The notes under the pieces: generated by a model
The model's input: only the letters and a program-made list of their open reading frames with translations
Told to the model about the DNA's origin: nothing
Databases searched by the model: none
Origin: Acidobacteriaceae bacterium
GTDB lineage: Bacteria > Acidobacteriota > Terriglobia > Terriglobales > Acidobacteriaceae
Assembly: GCA_030041515.1 (NCBI GenBank)
Contig: JASHNS010000074.1
Location: 1-39,476, forward strand
Reading direction: 5' to 3'
Length of the DNA stretch: 39,476 nt
Shown: piece by piece, positions 1-7,789 of the stretch
How the letters are laid out: every line of letters begins with the position of its first letter
Position numbering within the stretch: position 1 is the stretch's first letter
Position numbers and translations under genes: made by a program

Positions 1-56
1 GCCGGAACGGCATGGATGTCAGAACCCCGGGGATCGGCAGACGCCTCACAGCAGAT

Positions 57-239
57 TTATTCTCCCTGGCGCCGTTCCAGATGCGTCGCCAGCCGGTTCA
101 GTTGCTCCGCGGCAACCCGCAGAGCTTTGGAGGAGTTCTGGCGTACTTCGGGCACCACGTGATCGTTCAAATACGCGATCACGCGCTTCAGATCTTCTTC
201 CAGATGCTCACCGAGAGGCTGATCGGCCCTGGATTCCAT
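57..239 (-). CDS. small helical protein, function unknown (60 aa)
   Basis: I do not recognise a family. The product is short, charged and predicted to be almost entirely helical, with heptad-like Leu/Val spacing (LEEDLKRVIAYLNDHVVPEV, then LRVAAEQLNRLATHLERR), which suggests a small coiled-coil or helical-bundle cytoplasmic protein. It starts at an ATG and ends at TAA. The plus-strand frame over the same bases reads as low-quality sequence, which favours the minus-strand gene. It points away from the secreted protein gene that starts near 333, so the two probably share a divergent control region of about 90 bp. No clear Shine-Dalgarno sequence is visible. It could be a chance ORF, but the protein looks natural. 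Confidence 0.6.
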   Translation of the reverse strand: MESRADQPLGEHLEEDLKRVIAYLNDHVVPEVRQNSSKALRVAAEQLNRLATHLERRQGE

Positions 240-332
240 CGCATGGAGCAGGCATACACCATCGCCCGCTCAGCCTTCAGTATTGCCGTGCGATTCCGGG
301 AGGTCAATTCACCGTCACGGCAGGCGTTCCTG

Positions 333-1193
333 ATGAGTAACCCCTGGCCATCCCCACACCGGAATGTCCCCTCCAAGCTCCTGAGCATGGGAGATTTCCG
401 CATCGCAATTTCACTGATTGCAGGGTGGTTCTGGGTTGGCGGACTGTTCTTCCCTGCCGTAACGGTGTGGGCCCAGGCGCCCGACACAATCCCCGATGCT
501 CCACAACCTGCCATCATCGCCACCCTGCCCGTCTCCGCTCCCGCGCTTCCGCCAAACGCCGGCCAGTCCGCGCCGCCCCGGCACCGGTGGCGACCCTGGA
601 TCGACCCGGATCAGCCTCCGCATCCCCTCACCCCCTCGGAAAAGATGAAGTTCTGGCTGCACCTGGAGATTGTTCCCTGGTCCCCGGCCCCTTCGTTCAT
701 TTCCGCCGGCTTTGAACAGGGCATCGACGGCAATCCGAAATACGGCACCGACAGCGGCGCGTTTGGCGAGCGCCTCGGCGCGGCCTTTGTGCGCGACGCC
801 AGCATGCGCTTCTTCGTCAGCAGCTTCTTTCCCGTCGTGCTCCACGAAGATCCCCGCTACTACCGCGTCAAGTATGGCCGCATCGTCGTGCGCGGCCTCA
901 AAGCCGGGCAGCAGGCTCTCCTCACGCATACCGACTCCGGCCGCGTCACGCTCAATTACTCCGACCTGCTAGGCCATCTGGCCGCCTGCGCTCTCACCGT
1001 TCTTTACTACCCCGCTCCCAGCGCCAACGGGCGCGTGGTCGCCGAGGCCTGGGTCACCTCCATTGCCGGCGATGCCGGCAACAATCTCCTGCTCGAATTC
1101 GTTCCCAGCATCATGAGCCGCTGGCGGCGTCACCGGCTCCGCACCCATCTCCACTCGTCTCAAACCCGCCGGGCTCCGTCTATCCATGAGTAG
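333..1193 (+). CDS. secreted protein of unknown function, PDAP motif (paralogue 1)
   Basis: Predicted exported protein of about 286 aa. After the n-region there is a hydrophobic stretch (IAISLIAGWFWVGGLFFPAVTV) and a likely signal peptidase site after VWAQA. The mature N-terminus carries IPDAPQP, a PDAP motif that the next gene also has, followed by a Pro/Ala-rich linker and then a conserved-looking domain (SEKMKFWLHLEIVPWSPAPSFISAGFEQ ... LHEDPRYYRV ... NYSDLLG ... GNNLLLEFVPS). The in-frame ORF extends to the left window edge, but that part overlaps the opposite-strand small gene. The likely start is ATG 333 (GGCAGG about 8 nt upstream) or ATG 387, which gives a more typical signal peptide. 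The stop overlaps an ATG at 1186 of the next frame. The C-terminal half shares spaced motifs with the following gene. Confidence 0.75.
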   Translation: MSNPWPSPHRNVPSKLLSMGDFRIAISLIAGWFWVGGLFFPAVTVWAQAPDTIPDAPQPAIIATLPVSAPALPPNAGQSAPPRHRWRPWIDPDQPPHPLTPSEKMKFWLHLEIVPWSPAPSFISAGFEQGIDGNPKYGTDSGAFGERLGAAFVRDASMRFFVSSFFPVVLHEDPRYYRVKYGRIVVRGLKAGQQALLTHTDSGRVTLNYSDLLGHLAACALTVLYYPAPSANGRVVAEAWVTSIAGDAGNNLLLEFVPSIMSRWRRHRLRTHLHSSQTRRAPSIHE

Positions 1194-1263
1194 CAGCTTT
1201 AACTCCCGGCGCGCCCGCCGGATGTTCCAGCGGACCAGCATGACGGCGGACACCAGGACGGCC

Positions 1264-2208
1264 ATGGGCCGGAACCAGACAGCACTCCGGCATCGGACCC
1301 GGCGGCTCGGCCGACACGGCCTCGGCCTCGGCGCGTTGCTGCTCGCGTCCTGCGTTGCCACCCAGGCGCAGGCGGCTCTGCCCGATGCACCTGCACCCCA
1401 GGTAGCGATGGCCGCGGTTGCCGCCTTGGATCCTCAACAGTCCTTTCCGCCTCAGCAGACGCGCCGCCGGGGTCTAAACCTCCCGGGTTTGAATCCCACC
1501 TATGTGCCCACCCCTCGCCATTGCTGGGCTCAGTCCTGCAGCGAGCTTTCGCCGCAAAGAGCCTGCTGCCAGCAGCAACCGGGTCTCTTCGCCGCCTACC
1601 TGAAAGCGAACGCCTCCCAGATCGATACGCCGCGCAGCCTGGCGCGCCTGGCGGCACGCAGCGTGGCCGACCCCTTCAACCTGCTCACCATCGCCGGCAC
1701 CTCCGCCTATTCCGTTGCCACCGACGCGCACGGTCCCTACGGCCCAGGCATGATGGGCTGGGCCAAATTCAGCGGCGTTTCCCTCACCCAGGACATGACC
1801 GGCGAATTCTTCGGTACCTTTCTCATTCCCTCCATCGATCACGAATACCCCCACTATGTCCGCATGCCGAACGCTTCGCTGAAGCGGCGCATCGCGCACT
1901 GCATCTATCAGCCCTTCTGGACGATCAGCGATACGGGCCAGGGAATGCCGAACTACTCCAATCTCGTCGGCACCATCGCCGATGAAGCTGTGGACGTGGC
2001 CTACGTGCCCTACCAGCAGGTAGGCTGGGGTGCCAGCGCCGAACGCATCAGCACCGCCTGGGCCACAGCTCCCATCGGCAACTTCATCACGGAATTCGTG
2101 CCCGATCTCGCCCGCCACGTGAACTTCAACGTCGTCTTCGTGCAGCGCATCATCGACCGCGTCGCCGTCGAGGAAGGCGGTGGCCTCTCTACCACGCCGA
2201 CGCCGTAA
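1264..2208 (+). CDS. secreted protein of unknown function, PDAP motif (paralogue 2)
   Basis: Predicted exported protein of about 314 aa. It has an Arg-rich n-region, a hydrophobic core (LGLGALLLASCVA) and a cleavage site near TQAQA, followed directly by LPDAPAPQ. The body carries FLIPSIDHEYPHYVRM, TISDTGQGMPNYSNLVG and PIGNFITEFVPDL. These line up in order with LHEDPRYYRV, THTDSGRVTLNYSDLLG and AGNNLLLEFVPSI in the upstream gene, so the two are tandem divergent paralogues. The open frame runs back to an ATG at 1186 that overlaps the upstream stop. ATG 1264 is preferred because it follows AGGA by 6 nt and gives a signal peptide of normal length. Transcription is probably shared with the upstream gene. 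The function is unknown; an envelope role is likely from the export signal. Confidence 0.78.
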   Translation: MGRNQTALRHRTRRLGRHGLGLGALLLASCVATQAQAALPDAPAPQVAMAAVAALDPQQSFPPQQTRRRGLNLPGLNPTYVPTPRHCWAQSCSELSPQRACCQQQPGLFAAYLKANASQIDTPRSLARLAARSVADPFNLLTIAGTSAYSVATDAHGPYGPGMMGWAKFSGVSLTQDMTGEFFGTFLIPSIDHEYPHYVRMPNASLKRRIAHCIYQPFWTISDTGQGMPNYSNLVGTIADEAVDVAYVPYQQVGWGASAERISTAWATAPIGNFITEFVPDLARHVNFNVVFVQRIIDRVAVEEGGGLSTTPTP

Positions 2209-2221
2209 GCCGGCCGCACTC

Positions 2222-3454
2222 TCAATTCCCTTTGCTGAAGTACTTCGGCCGCCGCCCCGGAGCCCACGGATCGTAATGCTCCGCGAACTCCGCACGCTGC
2301 TCCGTCGAGGGATGCGTGTACGTCCAGAACTCCACGAAACGGTTTGGGTGCGGATTGTCCAGCCACAACTGCGCGTCGCTGCAGAATGAATCAACCGCGG
2401 CCTGCCGCGCGCTCGGCACCAGGCCGTGGATCACCTCCTGCCCGTACACATCCGCCTGATGCTCGATGTGCCGCGACATCGCGTTGCCAATCGGATCGGC
2501 AAGAAAGCTCAGCCCCACGAAGAGAAACAGCAGCAGCCCCAGCGACGACCAGCCGGCCACCGAATCGATTCCCCAGCGCGGCCCGCGCACCCGCACCAGC
2601 CAGCACAGCAGCCGGAAAGCGATCCAGTAGAACAGCAAAATCACCGGCACCGAAAACGCAATCCCCTTTGCAATATGGTGCAGCACGTAATGCCCCTGCT
2701 CGTGCCCGTAGGTGAACAGAATCTCGTCCGGCGTCTCTTCGTGAATCGTCGTGTCCCACACCACAATCCGCTTCGACGCGCCCAGCCCTGTGACGTATGC
2801 GTTCGGTCCCGTCACCTTGCGGCTCGCGTCCATCAGAAAAATCCGGCTCGGCGGAATGTGGAGGCCGCCGCGCGCTGCCACGCGCTCCAGCTGATCCACC
2901 AGGGCCGGATCCACCTTCTGGAGCGGCTCAAATTTGTTGAACAGCGGATCGATGACGATCGGCGCAACGAAGACCGCGAAGACCTCAATCGGAATGGTGA
3001 TGATCCAGAACCACAGCCACCAGCGTCGCGGCGCATGGCGCATCAGCGCATACAGCACGCCCAGCACCACCGTCCCCACCACCACATAAATTCCCGTCGA
3101 CTTCGCCCAGTCGCCCCACCACGCCGGCCACGACTCCACCGAGAGCCCGAAGTGCAGCCCAACGTGATGCCCCAGCAGAGCCAGCGGCAGATTCAGCGCC
3201 ACAAAAATCAGCAACCACGCCGGAGCAGCAACCAAGCCCTGCACCCACGGCCGCGCAGACACGCGGCCCGCCAGCCTCGCCACAGGCGCTCCAGCCCGCA
3301 CTGCCAGCCACAGCATCAGCAGCAGCCAGGCCGTCCCGGCGAAATAAAGTCCGGTGCTCCAATGGCTGAGTGCGATCGCTTCTGCCAGCTTCTGCGGCGG
3401 CAAAGCGCACAGGCATTTCGAGGTCGTGGCCGGCGGCGGGGTAAAGGCGGTCAT
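2222..3454 (-). CDS. M48 family membrane metalloprotease, Ste24/CAAX protease 1-like
   Basis: Integral membrane zinc protease of about 410 aa, the usual size for Ste24-type M48 enzymes. The N-terminal half holds several membrane segments (roughly residues 34-52, 78-98, 122-138 and 146-168). The zinc motif HEQGH is at residues 251-255 (H251, E252, H255), and the third ligand is probably E331 in RHIEHQADVYGQ. Family members cleave hydrophobic or prenylated peptides, or do membrane-protein quality control; a bacterial substrate cannot be read from sequence. The start is ATG 3454, with an in-frame GTG one codon upstream. It lies only a few bases after the stop of the LytTR regulator gene, so the two are very likely co-transcribed. 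It converges with the secreted-protein pair, leaving only 13 bp between stops. Confidence 0.9.
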   Translation of the reverse strand: MTAFTPPPATTSKCLCALPPQKLAEAIALSHWSTGLYFAGTAWLLLMLWLAVRAGAPVARLAGRVSARPWVQGLVAAPAWLLIFVALNLPLALLGHHVGLHFGLSVESWPAWWGDWAKSTGIYVVVGTVVLGVLYALMRHAPRRWWLWFWIITIPIEVFAVFVAPIVIDPLFNKFEPLQKVDPALVDQLERVAARGGLHIPPSRIFLMDASRKVTGPNAYVTGLGASKRIVVWDTTIHEETPDEILFTYGHEQGHYVLHHIAKGIAFSVPVILLFYWIAFRLLCWLVRVRGPRWGIDSVAGWSSLGLLLFLFVGLSFLADPIGNAMSRHIEHQADVYGQEVIHGLVPSARQAAVDSFCSDAQLWLDNPHPNRFVEFWTYTHPSTEQRAEFAEHYDPWAPGRRPKYFSKGN

Positions 3455-3459
3455 CACGC

Positions 3460-4260
3460 CTACAGATTAAACAGCTCCCGCAGCCGCCGCGTCTGCGCCC
3501 GGCTCACCGGAATTTCCGTCTGCTTCTTGTCGTCCATGCGAAGCTGATACGTGCTCTTGAACCACGGCACCACTTCGCGAATGTGGTTGATGTTCACCAG
3601 ATACGACCGGTGCGCCCGCCAGAACACCGCCGGATCGAGCAGATCGATCAGTTCCTCCAGCGTCCGGCACTTCGACTGGCCCTCCAGTGTCGGCGTCACC
3701 ACGGAGATAATCCCCTCCTCGATCGACGCGAAGCAGATGTCCTTCTGATCGATCAGCAGCAGACGGCTTCCCGCCTGCACCACGATCTTCCCGCTGTGCG
3801 GCTTCGGCCCCTGATGCTGCTCGATCAGCTTCAGCAGCGTATCCACGCGCATATCGCCCGTCGACGGACGAGCCTCGCTGTTTACCTCCTGCAGCCGCAG
3901 CCGCGCGCGTTCCACCGCCTGCATCACACGATCGCGATCGAAGGGCTTCAGCAGGTAGTCGATCGCGTTCACGTCGAAGGCCCGCACCGCGTACTGGTCA
4001 AAAGCCGTCGCAAAGATGATCTGCGGCAGGCGGTCGCCCTCGCCCAGATCCAGCAACTTCTTCAGCACCGCGAACCCGTCCAGCCCCGGCATCTGCACGT
4101 CCAGGAACACAACGTCCGGATGCCGCGTGCGGATCAGATCCACGGCCTCAACGCCATTCGTTCCCTCGCCGACGATCTCCACATCGCCGTCGTCGAGCAG
4201 AAACTTCAGCTCCTCGCGGCTTAGCTCTTCATCGTCGACAATCAGCGCGGTCATGGGCAT
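3460..4260 (-). CDS. LytTR-family response regulator transcription factor
   Basis: Two-domain regulator of 266 aa. Residues 1-125 form a CheY-like receiver with the acidic pair D9/D10, the phospho-acceptor D54 (FLDVQMPG), the switch Thr in FATAFDQYAVRAFD and the Lys in YLLKPFD. Residues about 155-266 form a LytTR DNA-binding domain (VFWRAHRSYLVNINHIREVVPWF ... IPVSR). Regulators of this class bind direct-repeat sites and control envelope, extracellular or quorum traits. The partner histidine kinase is not in the window. The start is ATG 4260; a second in-frame ATG lies two codons downstream. A TATATT -10-like element lies at 4275-4280 on the minus strand, without a good -35. The next gene in the same transcript is the M48 membrane protease. 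Confidence 0.95.
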   Translation of the reverse strand: MPMTALIVDDEELSREELKFLLDDGDVEIVGEGTNGVEAVDLIRTRHPDVVFLDVQMPGLDGFAVLKKLLDLGEGDRLPQIIFATAFDQYAVRAFDVNAIDYLLKPFDRDRVMQAVERARLRLQEVNSEARPSTGDMRVDTLLKLIEQHQGPKPHSGKIVVQAGSRLLLIDQKDICFASIEEGIISVVTPTLEGQSKCRTLEELIDLLDPAVFWRAHRSYLVNINHIREVVPWFKSTYQLRMDDKKQTEIPVSRAQTRRLRELFNL

Positions 4261-4461
4261 ACGGGCAATCTAAGAATATAGGAACACGCCGCTGCCCCAC
4301 ATACCGGCCCGAGTCACCGCCCACGCGCCCACAAAACCCGGCCGAGCCCATCGGGGCAGGACTGGGAAAGCAGCAGCACCGGGATCCGGTTGTCGAATCT
4401 CCGTCGCGCGCTACCACCTCCATTCACAACCGCGAGGACCTTCTGCACTATCAGCTGGATA

Positions 4462-4887
4462 CTATGGTTGGCACGGAGCCACCCTCCCCAGCCGATGCAA
4501 CTCCTCCGCGGAGATAGTTCCGCTTTGCAGCAATTGCTCATGAAAATGCCGGATCGCGGAAGAAGTCAGCCTCCTGCACTGCGCAGAGTCCCATACATCG
4601 CCAGTCCTCTTATTCACCGCGAAATATCCGAGGAGCGGGCTCTCATCACCGGGCACATTTGCGGTGACCTCGAACCAGTAGAACCCTTTAGGATGCGGAG
4701 CCCTCTCGCGATCGAAACGCATGCCGGACAGCTGCCGAGCGCTCGCCGTCAACGTTGAGACCGCTAGAACGTGCGCCGCTCCTTCGCTCACCGCTGGAGC
4801 AGCATTCTGTCCCGCGCAGACACTCGCTGTGAATACCAGAATGATTGCTGGAAGTGCGATACCAATCGATCGAAACCGCTTCACCAT
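4462..4887 (-). CDS. small secreted protein of unknown function (141 aa)
   Basis: A clear signal peptide (MVKRFRSIGIALPAIILVFTASVCAGQ) precedes a mature domain of about 115 aa. The central segment GFYWFEVTANVPGDESPLLGYFAVNKRTGDVWDSAQC looks like a small beta-rich fold of the kind that ends 'YFAVN..TGDVWD', followed by a C-terminal helix (SSAIRHFHEQLLQ). The mature part has two Cys that could form a disulphide. The start is supported by AGGAG 7 nt upstream. It begins 13 nt after the stop of the glucosaminidase-like gene on the same strand, so the two are probably translated from one mRNA. I do not recognise a family. A periplasmic partner or inhibitor of the upstream hydrolase is possible but not shown. 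Confidence 0.75.
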   Translation of the reverse strand: MVKRFRSIGIALPAIILVFTASVCAGQNAAPAVSEGAAHVLAVSTLTASARQLSGMRFDRERAPHPKGFYWFEVTANVPGDESPLLGYFAVNKRTGDVWDSAQCRRLTSSAIRHFHEQLLQSGTISAEELHRLGRVAPCQP

Positions 4888-4900
4888 GACGCGTCTCCTG

Positions 4901-5812
4901 TTAAGGGCAGTTCATTCGGATCTGCGCCATTTTGGCGCTCTGTACCATTTTTCGAATATAGTTCGGGGTTCCTATCCCCCACTTCTTGTGCATCGCCGTG
5001 AAAAAGCTTTTCGGGTCGATGGGACTGCCGAGACCCTTAAGCAGCGGCGAAGCCAATTGAACGAAGCTCTGGCCTGAGGCCATAAAGCCATCCTCCGAAG
5101 GGAAAGCGGCGACAATGGGGTTCTGGGGCCAAGGCCCAATCGATCCCGGAGCACCAGCGTGGAGGCCGAAATAATTGTGGGCGCCAACGGCGATATTTGA
5201 CGTTCCATATTGGCTCTCATCGCCGGCCATGGCCAGAACGTAGTATGTCGGCACCCCCAACTCAGATGCAAGTGACGATGCGTCAGCCGTGTTGTCCTGC
5301 ATAAAGCTCGTCGCGGGCTGAACGCTGCACGCTTTGTTTTGATCTCCGATGATCTGCACTGCCATGGCCGCCCCATATTGGTACGTCGAGGTGCATGTGC
5401 TCGAGGCGGCCGCGTCGTCCGCCTCATCCATCTCCGCGTCGCCGTCCGCGGGCTGGTTGGGGCCGTCCTGACCCAATTGCAAAGAAAGGCACGCCTGTTC
5501 TGTGGGCGCATCGGCGCTGATTGAAACGGTAGCGGTGATTTCGCTCGTGCTCACAAGGACCACGTTCGAGACCGTCATCGTGCCCTGAGCAGCCTGCACG
5601 GTAAGAAATGTCCCGCCGCAACTGATATTGGTACCGGAGATGGTGACATTGATCGTCTCTCCCGCCTGCCAGGGGCTCGGCGTGATGGATGTGATCGCGA
5701 TCGGGGTGGGACAGACGACACCGGCGTGGCAGATCGCCGGGCAGGTCAGAAGCGAAAACGCGAGAAAGCTTCGCGCAAAAATGCATGCGCATCGCCCATG
5801 GAGTTTTGGCAT
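4901..5812 (-). CDS. secreted glucosaminidase/lysozyme-fold protein with N-terminal Ig-like domain
   Basis: Exported protein of about 303 aa. The signal peptide covers roughly residues 1-31 (FARSFLAFSLLTCPAICHAG). Residues 35-115 resemble an IPT/TIG-type Ig-like domain (ITSITPSPWQAGETINVTISGTNISCGGTFLTV). A short acidic linker follows, then a C-terminal domain with VLAMAGDESQYGTSN and AVGAHNYFGLHAG at about 192-220. The pattern of a Glu (E199) followed by a Gly/Ser-rich turn and N-x-FG is typical of the FlgJ/LytD glucosaminidase fold that cuts peptidoglycan. The start at 5812 is set by a strong AAGGGGAG Shine-Dalgarno; the longer frame has only a TTG. The Cys-rich mature region fits an extracytoplasmic location. 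It probably remodels, or attacks, cell wall. The exact bond cleaved is unknown. Confidence 0.78.
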   Translation of the reverse strand: MPKLHGRCACIFARSFLAFSLLTCPAICHAGVVCPTPIAITSITPSPWQAGETINVTISGTNISCGGTFLTVQAAQGTMTVSNVVLVSTSEITATVSISADAPTEQACLSLQLGQDGPNQPADGDAEMDEADDAAASSTCTSTYQYGAAMAVQIIGDQNKACSVQPATSFMQDNTADASSLASELGVPTYYVLAMAGDESQYGTSNIAVGAHNYFGLHAGAPGSIGPWPQNPIVAAFPSEDGFMASGQSFVQLASPLLKGLGSPIDPKSFFTAMHKKWGIGTPNYIRKMVQSAKMAQIRMNCP

Positions 5813-5910
5813 GGAACAACTCCCCTTCCATTCGGGTGGAGCAACGGTACGGCCCTTTCTAGCAGCCCTCAAGGGGAGGATCAAGCTAAATAGCAACGAC
5901 AATCGCCAGG

Positions 5911-5938
5911 TAACTATAGTTGGATAACTACAGTTGGA
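5911..5938. promoter_or_regulatory. tandem 14-bp dyad repeat, putative operator
   Basis: Two adjacent 14-bp units read TAACTATAGTTGGA (5911-5924) and TAACTACAGTTGGA (5925-5938), differing at one base. Each contains an inverted AACT-NN-AGTT core. The array lies about 100 bp upstream of the glucosaminidase-like gene's start, in a 211-bp gap that contains no gene. This is the layout expected for a repressor that binds as two dimers. The cognate regulator is not identified. Confidence 0.5.
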
Positions 5939-6023
5939 TGGCCATTGGTCGATAAGTAATGAATCCCGGGACGCTCAGTCGAACATCCGGACCATTGCGC
6001 GCCCTGAGTCGCGCGATGCGCGG

Positions 6024-6584
6024 TCACTCGGTGAAAGCGTGGAGGCGGGCGGGGGGATTGTCGGCGGCGAGGTGATGCCCGCAGTGCACGCAGTAGAGAT
6101 CCGTAATCCGCGCCCCGCGATGGCAAGCCCCGCAGCACGGAGCTACCTGGTACGCGCACTGCGGGCAAAAGTGGTAATCGCTCTCTATTCTCGCCCCGCA
6201 CGCCGGGCACAGAGAGAGCACCGGCTGCCGCAGCAGGAAATAAAGCACCGCGCCGATGCCGCTCGGAATCACAAGGCAAACCACCGTCCACAAAGCAGTG
6301 CTCATGCCCCGCCGCGGAGAATCCCGGCTCACATAGCCCACCATCAGCACGTACAGCGCCGCCAGCGCGCTCAGCGTGATGTTGAAATAAAACCGGAACC
6401 AGAAGGGCAGGTTGGGAGGATGATGCCGATGCCCCGGCACCACGATCCACATCAGATACTGCATCAGCGTGAAAGCGGCGGCCGCGCCCGCAATCGACCA
6501 CGCCGGGATCATGCGCAGTTCGCCGCTGAAACCTTCAGGCTGCGAAGTTTGAGAAGCAGGACGTTGTGGGTTCTCGAATTCCAT
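6024..6584 (-). CDS. membrane protein with C-terminal zinc ribbons
   Basis: 186-aa protein with three predicted membrane spans (about 27-49, 66-86 and 96-118). The second half is rich in Cys pairs: C126-x2-C129, C140-x2-C143, C151-x2-C154 and C165-x2-C168, i.e. two double zinc-ribbon-like modules on the cytoplasmic side. No catalytic motif is visible. It is the third gene of the transcript headed by the ECF sigma factor, 41 nt after the small membrane protein. That placement suggests it belongs to the sigma regulon or modulates it, but there is no direct evidence. Zinc-ribbon membrane proteins of this type are usually annotated as unknown. Confidence 0.75.
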   Translation of the reverse strand: MEFENPQRPASQTSQPEGFSGELRMIPAWSIAGAAAAFTLMQYLMWIVVPGHRHHPPNLPFWFRFYFNITLSALAALYVLMVGYVSRDSPRRGMSTALWTVVCLVIPSGIGAVLYFLLRQPVLSLCPACGARIESDYHFCPQCAYQVAPCCGACHRGARITDLYCVHCGHHLAADNPPARLHAFTE

Positions 6585-6625
6585 GACGGCGAAACGTTCC
6601 GATGCGGACGGCTACAACAATTCCA

Positions 6626-6967
6626 TCAGCGCTGATCTTCGTTCGCGCGCTGTTGCCGGCCTCGCCAGCTTACCATCAGCACCGCAAACATGGCCGTAAT
6701 CAGCACCAGGGAGAGCGTCAGCAGCATCAGCGGCATCCCCGTGAACTCCTCGCCGGCAGCCACATCGGCAAACACGCTCCACAGTGCGGGCGCCGCCAGC
6801 AGCACCAGCGTCGCCACCGCCAGCAGGATATAGCCCGCGTGACGTCGCCGCTGCCGGCGCTGCGCCTGCATCAGCTGTGCCGCTTCCATCACCGACCGCC
6901 GCGTGCGCAGCACCACTTCCGGCATCGGATGCCCTCCCGCTCGGCCGCGTCCGGCGTCGCCGTTCAT
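6626..6967 (-). CDS. small two-span membrane protein downstream of sigma factor
   Basis: 113-aa protein with an Arg-rich cytoplasmic N-terminus (residues 20-43) and two hydrophobic helices (about 44-66 and 79-100). Its ATG overlaps the TGA of the sigma factor gene in the form ATGA, a sign of translational coupling. A membrane protein coupled to an ECF sigma gene is the usual position of an anti-sigma factor. I see neither a zinc-binding anti-sigma (ZAS) motif nor another known anti-sigma signature, so the role is open. Confidence 0.72.
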   Translation of the reverse strand: MNGDAGRGRAGGHPMPEVVLRTRRSVMEAAQLMQAQRRQRRRHAGYILLAVATLVLLAAPALWSVFADVAAGEEFTGMPLMLLTLSLVLITAMFAVLMVSWRGRQQRANEDQR

Positions 6968-7692
6968 CGCGCCTCCTGGTGGGGTTCGTTCTGGAGGCGC
7001 GCCGCCGCCACGTGCGGCTTCAGCGCTGCCAATCCGCGATAGAGCCGCGACTTCACCGTCGACAGCGGAGCGCGCGTCAGCCGCGCAATCTCTTCCAGCG
7101 ACATTTCCTCATGGAAGCGCAGCGTCAGAACCTCCCGCTGCAGCGGTTCCAGCGTCAGCAGGGCTTCGGCGACCAAAGCCCCGCTTTCCAGCGTCGCCAG
7201 ATGATCGAACGGCGTCTTGTCCTGGCTCGGAATCTCAAACGGCCGGTCGTCCTCGTTCTTGTCGAAAAGCTCTTCCAGGCTCGCCATCGGCCGCCGCCGC
7301 CTCAGATCGATCACCAGATTGCGCGCGATCGTGAACAGCCAGGTATCGAACCGCGAGTTGCCGTTGAACTGCGCCCCCCGCAGCAGCACCCGCATCCACG
7401 TCTCCTGGAACAGGTCCTCCGCCAGCTCCCGATTTCCCGTCAGATACAACAGGTACCGCAGCAGCCGATGCTGATACTGCAGGATCAGCCGGTCGATCAG
7501 CTCCGGGTCGTGGCGCTTCAGCCCCTCCGCCACCAGGACGTTGTCCTGCCGGATTTGCTCCGCCAACTGCAGCGCTGCCGTGCTCATGTCATCCACACAG
7601 ACGGGTGAAGCCGCCCGGAAGACGCTGCCGGCTATGAGTTTTTCCAGTTTTTCTCCCAGATCCACTCGCTTCCGATCCTCGTACCAGCCCAT
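6964..7692 (-). CDS. ECF-type RNA polymerase sigma factor
   Basis: Sigma-70 family regulator of about 242 aa. Region 2 is clear (YQHRLLRYLLYLTGNRELAEDLFQETWMRVLLRGAQFNGNSRFDTWLFTIARNLVIDLRRRR), and region 4 follows (ALLTLEPLQREVLTLRFHEEMSLEEIARLTRAPLSTVKSRLYRGLAAL) with a helix-turn-helix. It directs RNA polymerase to a specialised promoter set, probably in response to envelope or stress signals. The start is uncertain. ATG 7692 is given here; ATG 7587 (MSTAALQLAEQIRQDN) would give a 207-aa protein more typical of ECF factors. The next two membrane-protein genes follow in the same transcript, the first by ATGA overlap. It diverges from the rlmB gene across a short gap. Confidence 0.93.
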   Translation of the reverse strand: MGWYEDRKRVDLGEKLEKLIAGSVFRAASPVCVDDMSTAALQLAEQIRQDNVLVAEGLKRHDPELIDRLILQYQHRLLRYLLYLTGNRELAEDLFQETWMRVLLRGAQFNGNSRFDTWLFTIARNLVIDLRRRRPMASLEELFDKNEDDRPFEIPSQDKTPFDHLATLESGALVAEALLTLEPLQREVLTLRFHEEMSLEEIARLTRAPLSTVKSRLYRGLAALKPHVAAARLQNEPHQEAR

Positions 7693-7773
7693 ACGGCTCA
7701 ACCCCGCACGCCCGATTGATTCCCTGCCTCGCGGGGTCGATTCATTATCTCAGGATTGCCCCGCCCCCAAGGT

Positions 7774-7789
7774 TAGACTGGTGACAATG
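7774..7789 (+). promoter_or_regulatory. TAGACT -10-like box 7 nt before the rlmB start
   Basis: TAGACT at 7774-7779 is followed by only 7 nt before ATG 7787, and there is no Shine-Dalgarno in between. If this is the -10 element, transcription would begin at or next to the start codon, giving a leaderless mRNA. There is no good -35 hexamer at 16-18 bp spacing. Confidence 0.35.

Noticed and set aside
1480-1502. GGGTTTGAATCCC resembling a tRNA T-arm
   Set aside because: It lies inside a coding sequence in frame and no cloverleaf surrounds it.
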